Shown: positions 1 through 7,506 of the stretch, one piece after another
Layout: each line of letters starts with the position of its first letter
Numbering within the stretch: the first letter of the stretch is position 1
NCBI GenBank assembly: GCA_036401055.1
Contig: DASWWC010000258.1
Span: 1-7,506 of the forward strand
Direction of reading: 5' to 3'
Source of the DNA: Pelomonas sp036401055
Lineage (GTDB): Bacteria; Pseudomonadota; Gammaproteobacteria; Burkholderiales; Burkholderiaceae_C
Length of the DNA: 7,506 nt
Translations under genes and position numbers: made by a program
The notes under the pieces: generated by a model
Told to the model about the DNA's origin: nothing
The model's database searches: none
Seen by the model: the letters and a program-made list of their open reading frames with translations, nothing else

Positions 1-43
1 GAGGCATCAGCCCCGCATCCCCTCATTGGAAAATACGTTCGAC

Positions 44-63
44 TGGGTGCTTGAATGCACCCA
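44..63 (-). repeat. Second hairpin just downstream of the terminator
   Basis: A perfect 7-bp inverted repeat (TGGGTGC and GCACCCA) with a 6-nt loop. It lies immediately beyond the T-tract of the hairpin at 67-96. On the minus strand it has no direct T-run of its own (TATTTT comes only about ten bases later), so it may back up termination or protect the 3' end of the mRNA. Its function is inferred from position only. Confidence 0.5.
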
Positions 64-66
64 AAC

Positions 67-96
67 AAAACCGCCCCGAGAAACTCGAGGCGTTTT
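67..96 (-). terminator. Intrinsic terminator of the molybdenum hydroxylase operon
   Basis: On the minus strand the arms CGCCTCGAG and CTCGGGGCG pair around a TTT loop, flanked by AAAA and TTTT arms with one bulged G. A T-rich tail (TTTTGTTT) follows. The hairpin starts about 70 nt after the large-subunit stop. In minus-strand RNA the one irregular stem position is a G-U wobble; in plus-strand RNA it would be C-A. The structure therefore fits minus-strand transcription best, though the TTTT on the other side could also let it stop leftward-to-rightward transcripts. Confidence 0.85.
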
Positions 97-167
97 GCTC
101 TTGGCGCTCGTTCCAGCCGTTTTGACACGGACTGCGAGGGCCCGCCTTTTTCATGTCCGCTGCGCGC

Positions 168-2393
168 TCAGGCGAAGCGGAACGGCAGCTCGCGCTGGCG
201 CTGGCCGGTCAGCCGCGCCACGGCGTTGGCCAGCGCGGGGGCCAGCGGCGGCAGGCCGGGCTCGCCCATGCCCTTGGGCGGGTCGTTGCTGGGCACGATG
301 CTGACGGTCATGACCTTGGGCGCATCGGTGATGCGCGGCATGGCCATGTCGTAGAAGTTGTTCTGCTCCACGACGCCGTCCTTGAACGTGACCCGGTGCG
401 TCGGCATCGTCGTGCCCAGCGCCATGATGGCCGCGCCCTGCACCTGGGTCTCGACCGAGCGCGGGTTCACGCACAGGTTGCAGTGCACGCCGGCATGCAC
501 CTCCTGCAGCACCGGCTGGCGGTCCTTGCCCTTGCCCTTCAGGCTGGCGACGACGACGTAGGCCACGACGGACTCGAAGCTCTCGTGCACCGCCACGCCC
601 CAGGCCTGGCCGGCCTTGAGCTTGCGCTTGCCGTAGCCGCTCTTGTCCACCGCCGCCTGCAGCGCCGCCTGGTGGCGGGCGGCCTTGGGGCTGCCTTGCA
701 TCAGCTTCATGCGGTAGGCGACCGGGTCCTGCTTGGTGGCGAACGCGATCTCGTCGACCAGCGTCTCCATGACATAGGCCGTGTGCGTGGAACCCACCGA
801 GCGCCACCACAGCACCGGCACGTTGACGTCCGGGTGATGCACGCTGAGGTTCATCGGGATGTCGTAGGGCTCGCGCATGCCCTCGGTGGCAGTGCCGTCC
901 ACGCCCTTCTGCACGCCCCAGGCCTCGAAGGCCGTGCCCTTCATGATGCCCTGGCTGACGATGCGGTGCTGCCAGCCGGCGATCTTGCCCTGGGCGTCGA
1001 AGCCGATCTCGGCGCGGTGCACGGTCATGGGCCGGTAGTAGCCGGCCTTGACATCGTCCTCGCGGCTCCAGATGACCTTGACCGGCGCGCGCTGGCCGGC
1101 CTTGGCCAGCGCGACGGCCACGGCCGCTGCCTCACGCGGCCATTCGCTGGACGGCACGGCGCGACGGCCGAAGCCGCCGCCGGCCATCTGCACGTGGACC
1201 TGCACCTGTTCGGGCTTCAGGTCCACGGCCTTGGCCAGGGCCATCGCGTCGATGCCGGGCATCTGCGCGGCGTAGTAGGCGTCGCAGCGGTCGGCCTTCA
1301 GGTCCACCGTGCAGGCCAGCGGCTCCATCTGCGCATGGTTCAGGTAGGGGAAGACGAAGTCCGCGACGATCTTCTTCGGCGCCTTGCTCCAGCCGCTCAC
1401 ATCGGCCTGGAACTCGGGCTTGGGCGCGGGCAGGCCCGGCGTCTTCGCCAGTGCCAGGTATTGCTGGGTCAGCGCGGCCGTGTCGGGCTTGGCGATGCCG
1501 GCCAGGTCCCAGTCCACCTTCAGCGCGTCGCGCCCCTTCTTGGCGGCCCAGTAGCCGCTGGCCACCACGGCCACGCCCTGGCCGCCGCGGTCCAGCGTCA
1601 CCGGCAGCACGGCCTTCACGCCCTTGACCTTCAGCGCTTCGGCGGAGTCCAGCTTGGCGATCTTGCCGTTGAATACCGGCGGGCGCTGGATGACGGCCAC
1701 CACCATGCCGGGCAGGTCGACATCCATGCCGTAAGCCTGGCCGCCCGTGCTCTTGGCCTTGGCGACCACCAGGCCGGTGGGCTTGCCGATGAGCTTGAAG
1801 GCCTTGGGGTCCTTCAGCGTGACCGCCTCCGGCACCGGCAGCTTCATGGCGGCCTCGAAGAACTCGCCGTAGCCGGCGCTCTTGCCGCCACCCGAGATGA
1901 CACCGTTCTCGGCCTTCAGCGACGCAGCCGGCACGCCCCAGCTCTGCGCGGCCGCAGCCACCAGCATGGCCCGGGTGCGGGCACCCAGCTCGCGGTACTG
2001 CTGGTAGCTGTTCTTCACCGAGTTGGAACCGCCGGTCAGGTGGATGCCCATCATCGGGTCGACATAGGCGCCCTGCTGGTCGCCGAAGCCGGTGCGGACC
2101 TTGGACCAGTCCGCCTCCAGCTCCTCGGCGCAGATCATGGCCAGGCCGGTCTCGATGCCCTGGCCCATGTCCATGCGGTTGCACAGGATGGTGGTGGTGC
2201 CGTCCTTGGCGATGCTGACGAAGGCCAGCGGCTGCTCGGTGGGCTTGCTGCCCGGCTTGGCATTGGCCTGCTGGGCCGTGCTCAGGCCCGGCAGCAGGGC
2301 CAGGCCGACGGCGCCGCCGACGGTGGTGGTGACGAAGGCGCGGCGCGACAGGCCGCCGGTGGCGAGTTGGTCGAGGCGACGGGGGTTCAGCAT
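168..2393 (-). CDS. Tat-exported molybdopterin-binding subunit of an IorB-like (xanthine dehydrogenase family) molybdenum hydroxylase
   Basis: Large catalytic subunit, 741 aa, of a molybdenum hydroxylase, the family that adds a water-derived oxygen to aldehydes or N-heterocycles. Seen: an N-terminal Tat signal (SRRAF at 16-20, then a hydrophobic stretch and an STAQQ region near 38-42), which predicts periplasmic location. Family motifs follow: MDMGQGIETG (74-83), HAQMEPLAC (353-361), GGGFGRR (405-411) in the molybdopterin-binding part, and GMGEPGLPPLAPALANA (708-724). In that last motif Glu711 is the expected catalytic base by family analogy. The ATG follows a strong GAGGAGG with a 5-nt spacer, and the gene begins 10 nt after the iron-sulfur subunit, so the two are translated together. 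The length and Tat signal fit the single-chain IorB type rather than cytoplasmic xanthine dehydrogenase. The substrate cannot be read from the sequence: isoquinoline, another N-heterocycle or an aldehyde are all possible. The reading frame is intact. Confidence 0.93.
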   Translation of the reverse strand: MLNPRRLDQLATGGLSRRAFVTTTVGGAVGLALLPGLSTAQQANAKPGSKPTEQPLAFVSIAKDGTTTILCNRMDMGQGIETGLAMICAEELEADWSKVRTGFGDQQGAYVDPMMGIHLTGGSNSVKNSYQQYRELGARTRAMLVAAAAQSWGVPAASLKAENGVISGGGKSAGYGEFFEAAMKLPVPEAVTLKDPKAFKLIGKPTGLVVAKAKSTGGQAYGMDVDLPGMVVAVIQRPPVFNGKIAKLDSAEALKVKGVKAVLPVTLDRGGQGVAVVASGYWAAKKGRDALKVDWDLAGIAKPDTAALTQQYLALAKTPGLPAPKPEFQADVSGWSKAPKKIVADFVFPYLNHAQMEPLACTVDLKADRCDAYYAAQMPGIDAMALAKAVDLKPEQVQVHVQMAGGGFGRRAVPSSEWPREAAAVAVALAKAGQRAPVKVIWSREDDVKAGYYRPMTVHRAEIGFDAQGKIAGWQHRIVSQGIMKGTAFEAWGVQKGVDGTATEGMREPYDIPMNLSVHHPDVNVPVLWWRSVGSTHTAYVMETLVDEIAFATKQDPVAYRMKLMQGSPKAARHQAALQAAVDKSGYGKRKLKAGQAWGVAVHESFESVVAYVVVASLKGKGKDRQPVLQEVHAGVHCNLCVNPRSVETQVQGAAIMALGTTMPTHRVTFKDGVVEQNNFYDMAMPRITDAPKVMTVSIVPSNDPPKGMGEPGLPPLAPALANAVARLTGQRQRELPFRFA

Positions 2394-2398
2394 GTCAG

Positions 2399-2405
2399 CC
2401 TCCTC
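2399..2405 (-). promoter_or_regulatory. Ribosome binding site of the molybdenum subunit
   Basis: GAGGAGG five bases before the ATG at 2393. It overlaps the TGA stop (2406-2404) of the iron-sulfur subunit, which indicates coupled translation and roughly matched output of the two subunits. It also fixes the start codon. Confidence 0.85.
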
Positions 2406-2862
2406 AAGCCAGTTGGGCCGCGGCCGCGTGGATGGCGGCGCGGATGCGGGTGTAGGTGCCGCAGCGGCAGATGTTGCCGGCCATGGCCTCGTCGATCTGC
2501 GCGTCGGAGGGCTTCTTGTTGCCCTTCAGCAAGGCCACGGCGCTCATGACCTGGCCGCTCTGACAGTAGCCGCACTGCGCCACATCGTGCGCCACCCAGG
2601 CCGCCTGCACGGCCTGGCCCACCTTGTCGCCGGCAATGCCTTCGATGGTGGTCACCTGCGAGCCGGCGATGGACGAGATGGGCGTCAGGCAGGCGCGCAC
2701 GGGGCTGCCGGCCACGTGCATGGTGCAGGCGCCGCACTGGGCCGCGCCGCAGCCGAACTTGCTGCCGGTCAGCTTCAGTTCCTCGCGCACGGCCCACAGC
2801 AGGGGCATGTCGGGGTCGGCGTCCAGCGCGACGGCGCGACCGTTGACGGTCAGGTTGATCAT
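2404..2862 (-). CDS. IorA-like small subunit with two [2Fe-2S] clusters
   Basis: Electron-transfer subunit, 152 aa, the usual length for this family. The N-terminal plant-ferredoxin-type domain carries Cys38, Cys43, Cys46 and Cys58 (CGAAQCGAC, then a later Cys). The C-terminal helical [2Fe-2S] domain carries Cys97, Cys100, Cys132 and Cys134 (CGYCQSGQ and CRCGTY). All eight expected ligands are present. By family knowledge, electrons pass from the molybdenum centre through both clusters to an outside acceptor. The protein has no signal peptide of its own, so if the enzyme is periplasmic it must be folded and carried out with the Tat-tagged large subunit. The ATG is preceded by GGAG six bases upstream. 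The stop codon overlaps the ribosome binding site of the large subunit. A cytoplasmic three-subunit enzyme is less likely because no FAD subunit is adjacent. Confidence 0.95.
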   Translation of the reverse strand: MINLTVNGRAVALDADPDMPLLWAVREELKLTGSKFGCGAAQCGACTMHVAGSPVRACLTPISSIAGSQVTTIEGIAGDKVGQAVQAAWVAHDVAQCGYCQSGQVMSAVALLKGNKKPSDAQIDEAMAGNICRCGTYTRIRAAIHAAAAQLA

Positions 2863-2868
2863 GGGGGG

Positions 2869-2874
2869 CTCCGG
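2869..2874 (-). promoter_or_regulatory. Ribosome binding site of the iron-sulfur subunit
   Basis: CCGGAG followed by six cytosines and the ATG at 2862. It is a moderate Shine-Dalgarno match and supports this start, which also gives the normal family N-terminus MINLTVNG. Confidence 0.65.
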
Positions 2875-2940
2875 TGTGAGATGCGCGGCGACTCTAGCCA
2901 GAAGCAGTGCCCCCGTACATCACTCAGGTATCGGACGCCG

Positions 2941-5688
2941 TCACTTGAACTGGTAGCTGGCGCTGAGATACCAGTAACGGCCGCGCGGATCCACGAAGCT
3001 GCCGGCGTAGCCGGTCACGTGCGAGCCATAGCTGGACACGGCCGTGAACGGCGGATCCTGGTCGAGCAGGTTGCGCGCGCCCACGCGCAGCGCCAGCGTG
3101 GGCATGGGCTTCCAGCCCACGGCCAGGTTCCAGCGGCTGCTGTCCTTGACCTTGTGCGCCACGGCCGGGCCGACGTTGGCCTCCACCAGGCCGGCGGATT
3201 CGGTCCAGCCCTTCACGAACACATTCTCCAGCGTGAGGTTCCAGTTGCCGAGGTTCCAGTCCAGGCCCAGCGTGTGCTGCCAGGTCGGCACGGGCTGCAC
3301 GCCGGCGCCGTCGCCGGCCGTGCCGTCATACGACACGAAGGGCGTGCCCTTGCCGTTCTGCTGCTTCCAGGTGTTGACGTAGGTGCCGGCGAAGCTGGCG
3401 CCCAGCCGGCCCAGGTTGCCGCCCAGCGGCCAGCTGGCCTTCACGTCCAGGTCCAGGCCGCTGGTCTTGAGCTCGCCGAGGTTTTCCACCGGCGTCTCGA
3501 TGTAGCTGATGAAGCCGTTGGCCAGGCGGTGGATGCGGGCGAGGTAGCGCTGGTACAGCGTCGGGTCGGCCATGATGGCGTCGCCGCCGATGACGCCGAT
3601 CTGGTCCTTCTTCTGGATGTGCCAGTAGTCCAGCGCGATGGACAGGTCGCGCACCGGCTCGAACACGGCGCCCAACGAATACTGGCGCGACTTCTCGGGC
3701 TTCAGGCCCTGGTCGCTGGAAAGGCGCACGTTGAACTGCGTCTCGCAGCGCGGGTCGTTGGCCTGGCCAGGGGGGCACTGCGGGTCCACCAGCGAGTTGG
3801 CCGTGTTGGTGAAGGCGGTGGGACTGTTGACGTCCCACAGCGTCGGCGCGCGAAAGCCCGTGCCCGCGCTGGCGCGCAGCAGCAGCTGGCGCGACGGCTG
3901 GAAGCGCAGCGACACGCCCGGGTTGAAGGTGCCGCCGAAGTCGCTGTACTTGTCGTAGCGCGCCTTCACGGTTGCCTCCCAGCCGGTGGCGAAGGGCATG
4001 GACAGCTCGCCGAACACCGCGTAGATGCTGCGCGACGCGGCGGTGACCGGCACCGTGCCCTCGCCGCCGATGTGCAGGCCCTGCTCGTAGTCGGGGTTGA
4101 CCGGGCGGTCGTTGGCCTTCTCCTTGCGCAGGTCGGTGCCCAGCGCCAGCATCATGGGGCCACCGGCCATCGCCATCAGCTCGGTGCTTGCCTTGGCGTC
4201 CAGTGCATAGGTGGTGCTCTTGGAGCGGCGCATCGGGCCCTCCATGCGCGCCCGGTCCAGCGCGGCCAGGCCGGCGGCGTCCTGTGGGCCGAAGGGGTTG
4301 ATGACGCCCGTGGCCAGCTCGGCGATGAAGCGGCCCTCGTGCAGGTAGTTGTAGTAGTCCAGCGAGCCCTTGGCCTGCGACACGCTCAGGCCCGCGTCGT
4401 AGTCCCAGCCGGCGCGCACGCCGCTGACGCCGGCGACCAGCCGGGTCTGCTCGTTCAGCGTGTTGTTGGTGCGCAGGCCCACCGGCACCGAGCGCATCGC
4501 GATCTCGGTGAAGCCGCCGCCCAGCGTGTCGAACTGCGCCGGCGTGTAGCCCAGGCTCAGCAGCAGGTCGCGCGGGAAGTACTTGCTGGAAATGGGCAGC
4601 GCGAACGACGGGTAGGTGCCGTCGGCCTTCACGTGGCCGGCCGTCGAGTCGATGGGCACGGCGGCCGTGCGGCCCACGCCCTCGCTGCGCGCGTAGCTGG
4701 CCTCGAAGAACGCCACCGAGTCGGCGCCCAGGTCCAGCGTCAGCCGGCCGAAGGCGTCGGCCTTCTTGGTGTCTGGCAGGTTTTCCTGCGTGGACGGGTA
4801 GATGAAGCGGCAGCGCTTGACGGGCGTGCCGTTCGGCGTGGTGGCCGCCAGCGTCTGGATGGTGTTGTAGTTGGGGTCGCAGGCGCTGAAGTTGGCCCCC
4901 GCGTTGGCATAGGCGCCGGGCGTGATGCCGAAGTCCACCAGCCGACCGGGGAAGGAGCGTCCGGAAGTCGGCGGGTCGGAGCCGGGGATGGCCTCCAGCC
5001 CGCGCAAGTACCACTTCTGATCGATGGAGGCGATCTTGGTCTGCTTCTTCACGTTGGCCGTCAGCAGCAGGTTGTAGCCGTCGGTCTTCAGCCCGCCCAT
5101 GCCGAAGGCGAGCGACGCGCCGGTCTCCTTGCCGCCGATGCGCTCCTCGGTGTCGCCGACCTTCAGCGTCAGCTCGCCCTTGTCGTAGTCCTTGCGGGTG
5201 ATGAAGTTGATGACGCCGCCGACCGCGTCGGTGCCGTAGACGGCCGAGGCGCCGTCGCGCAGCACCTCGATGCGGTCGATGGCCGCGAACGGGATGCTGT
5301 TCAGGTCCACCGACGAGTTGCCGCCGATGGAGCCAAACGCGAAGTTGGCCATGCGCCGGCCGTTCAGCAGCACCAGCGTGGAGTTGGGCCCCAGCCCGCG
5401 CAGGTTGGCGAAGCTCTGCGCATAGCCGGCGCCCTGCGTGGTGTCGGACTGCAGCGCCGAGTTGGCGCCGATGCGGCGCAGGATGTCCTCGACGTTGGTG
5501 GCGCCGGACTTCACGATCTGGTCGCGCGTGATGACGCTGACCGGCAGCGCCGTCTCGGACTCGACGCGCTTGATGGACGAGCCGGTGATGGTGATGCGTT
5601 CCAGCTGCGCGCCGGCCTGGGCCGACGCGCCCGTGGTGATGCCGGCGCCCAGCAGGGCGAGCGCGAGGCGATGGAGAGAGTGATGCAT
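2941..5688 (-). CDS. TonB-dependent outer-membrane receptor
   Basis: A 915-aa outer-membrane active transporter powered by TonB-ExbBD. Seen: a Sec signal peptide (about 1-23, likely cleavage after ASA), then a TonB-box-like stretch ERITITG (30-36) and the family's GSSIKR. The plug domain spans about 43-165, with LPVSVITRDQI, LRGLGPNSTLVLLNGRR (96-112), IPFAAIDRIEVLRDGASAVYG (132-152) and the end motif GGVINFITRK (157-166). The remainder is a beta-barrel of alternating hydrophobic strands with GTGFRAPTL (609-617) and LKPEKSRQYSLG (662-673), both typical of the family. Four cysteines sit as two pairs (270/293 and 638/648) in probable surface loops. The chain ends SYQFK, so the usual terminal aromatic is followed by a lysine. 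The start is supported by AAGGAG five bases upstream. The substrate is unknown; nothing marks it as a siderophore or cobalamin receptor. It may import the substrate of the downstream molybdenum hydroxylase. Confidence 0.95.
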   Translation of the reverse strand: MHHSLHRLALALLGAGITTGASAQAGAQLERITITGSSIKRVESETALPVSVITRDQIVKSGATNVEDILRRIGANSALQSDTTQGAGYAQSFANLRGLGPNSTLVLLNGRRMANFAFGSIGGNSSVDLNSIPFAAIDRIEVLRDGASAVYGTDAVGGVINFITRKDYDKGELTLKVGDTEERIGGKETGASLAFGMGGLKTDGYNLLLTANVKKQTKIASIDQKWYLRGLEAIPGSDPPTSGRSFPGRLVDFGITPGAYANAGANFSACDPNYNTIQTLAATTPNGTPVKRCRFIYPSTQENLPDTKKADAFGRLTLDLGADSVAFFEASYARSEGVGRTAAVPIDSTAGHVKADGTYPSFALPISSKYFPRDLLLSLGYTPAQFDTLGGGFTEIAMRSVPVGLRTNNTLNEQTRLVAGVSGVRAGWDYDAGLSVSQAKGSLDYYNYLHEGRFIAELATGVINPFGPQDAAGLAALDRARMEGPMRRSKSTTYALDAKASTELMAMAGGPMMLALGTDLRKEKANDRPVNPDYEQGLHIGGEGTVPVTAASRSIYAVFGELSMPFATGWEATVKARYDKYSDFGGTFNPGVSLRFQPSRQLLLRASAGTGFRAPTLWDVNSPTAFTNTANSLVDPQCPPGQANDPRCETQFNVRLSSDQGLKPEKSRQYSLGAVFEPVRDLSIALDYWHIQKKDQIGVIGGDAIMADPTLYQRYLARIHRLANGFISYIETPVENLGELKTSGLDLDVKASWPLGGNLGRLGASFAGTYVNTWKQQNGKGTPFVSYDGTAGDGAGVQPVPTWQHTLGLDWNLGNWNLTLENVFVKGWTESAGLVEANVGPAVAHKVKDSSRWNLAVGWKPMPTLALRVGARNLLDQDPPFTAVSSYGSHVTGYAGSFVDPRGRYWYLSASYQFK

Positions 5689-5693
5689 GGCCG

Positions 5694-5699
5694 CTCCTT
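5694..5699 (-). promoter_or_regulatory. Ribosome binding site of the TonB-dependent receptor
   Basis: AAGGAG, a near-ideal Shine-Dalgarno, five bases before the ATG at 5688. It selects the start that places a complete signal peptide at the N-terminus. Confidence 0.85.
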
Positions 5700-5729
5700 G
5701 GTTCAGGTGCGGGCAGTCTTCGGCGGGGC

Positions 5730-5747
5730 CAGGGCAGCGCTCCCCTG
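5730..5747. repeat. 18-bp near-palindrome in the receptor leader
   Basis: CAGGGCAGC followed by GCTCCCCTG; eight of nine base pairs are symmetric, with one mismatch (5735/5742). It sits two bases from the dyad at 5750-5800 and about 42 bp before the receptor start. It could be a dimeric repressor site or a hairpin in the 5' leader. No known consensus is recognised. Confidence 0.4.
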
Positions 5748-5749
5748 CG

Positions 5750-5800
5750 GGAAGTCAGGCTGTCGCGCCCGTGCGGCACTTGAACTAGGGGCTGACTTCC
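5750..5800. repeat. Two-level dyad upstream of the receptor gene (possible operator)
   Basis: The outer arms GGAAGTCAG (5750-5758) and CTGACTTCC (5792-5800) are perfect 9-bp inverted repeats. Inside them is GTGC-G-GCAC (5771-5779). Both levels share one axis at base 5775. The outer arm centres are 42 bp apart, close to four helical turns, so both arms would face the same side of the DNA. There is no T-run, so it is not a standard terminator. It lies 62-112 bp before the receptor start codon, a reasonable place for an operator or a leader-RNA stem. No regulator family is recognised from the arm sequence. Confidence 0.5.
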
Positions 5801-5804
5801 AGCA

Positions 5805-5820
5805 CGGGCCGCACGGCCCG
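5805..5820 (-). repeat. GC hairpin just after the kinase stop
   Basis: CGGGCC and GGCCCG form a perfect 6-bp stem with a 4-base loop, beginning 7 bases past the kinase stop codon. No T-tract follows on the minus strand, so it is at best a weak or factor-assisted terminator. It may mark the 3' end of the kinase message, or simply pause polymerase while leaving read-through into the receptor gene. Confidence 0.4.
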
Positions 5821-5827
5821 CGCCGGT

Positions 5828-7506
<1,679 letters not shown>

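Larger units (their letters stand above)
1..167. other. Non-coding 3' flank of the operon
   Basis: No credible gene. The stretch holds the tandem hairpins at 44-63 and 67-96. The reading frames crossing it are low-complexity Arg/Ala-rich shadows of the gene at 168-2393. Bases 97-167 form the untranslated tail of the large-subunit message. Bases 1-43 show nothing I can name. Confidence 0.6.

Noticed and set aside
134..151. GC-rich stretch followed by five Ts on the plus strand as a second terminator
   Set aside because: GAGGGCCCGCC does not give a stem with a workable loop, and no plus-strand gene ends here.
153..2549. A 798-residue open frame on the plus strand, antisense to the molybdenum subunit
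   Set aside because: Same cause: composition-driven absence of stops, with His/Leu/Gly-rich sequence and no domain. The minus-strand gene has a Tat signal and all hydroxylase motifs.
2891..2919. Possible promoter for the hydroxylase genes: TGTACG (-35) and TAGAGT (-10) with 17-bp spacing on the minus strand
   Set aside because: Only 3 of 6 and 4 of 6 bases match the sigma-70 consensus; too weak to annotate, though a promoter in this gap is not excluded.

Overview
The window is GC-rich (high G/C at third codon positions), and all four genes lie on the minus strand. The TonB-dependent receptor style (ITGSSIKR-type N-terminus), the CHASE2 hybrid kinase and the Tat-exported molybdenum hydroxylase together suggest a Gram-negative proteobacterium. 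The best guess is a betaproteobacterium of the Burkholderiales (Roseateles/Rubrivivax-like). That placement is inference from protein style and composition, not from a phylogenetic marker.

In transcription order (right to left): (1) 7506-5828, the 3' part of a membrane hybrid sensor histidine kinase: the end of a CHASE2 sensor domain, three transmembrane helices, HisKA, HATPase and a receiver. Its N-terminus lies outside the window. (2) 5827-5689, a 139-bp gap holding three inverted repeats: a 16-bp GC hairpin just after the kinase stop, a two-level dyad with a single axis at 5775, and an 18-bp near-palindrome. (3) 5688-2941, a 915-aa TonB-dependent outer-membrane receptor with signal peptide, plug and barrel. 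(4) 2940-2863, a 78-bp gap with a Shine-Dalgarno but no convincing promoter. (5) 2862-2404 and 2393-168, a tightly coupled pair for a two-subunit molybdenum hydroxylase of the isoquinoline 1-oxidoreductase (IorAB) type: a 152-aa protein with two [2Fe-2S] clusters and a 741-aa molybdopterin-binding subunit with a Tat signal. (6) 167-1, non-coding, with a strong intrinsic terminator (67-96) followed by a second hairpin (44-63).

The likely logic is that the receptor imports a scarce or bulky compound across the outer membrane, and the periplasmic molybdenum enzyme hydroxylates an aldehyde or N-heterocycle. The kinase may sense an envelope signal. Only the IorA-IorB pairing is firmly supported; the functional link to the receptor and kinase rests on adjacency and shared direction. 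No FAD subunit, cytochrome c, XdhC-like chaperone or DNA-binding regulator is visible, so the electron acceptor, cofactor-insertion partner and direct regulator are unknown. I saw no RNA genes, CRISPR arrays, insertion sequences or phage genes. The families are known; the least ordinary sequence is the dyad-rich gap upstream of the receptor.
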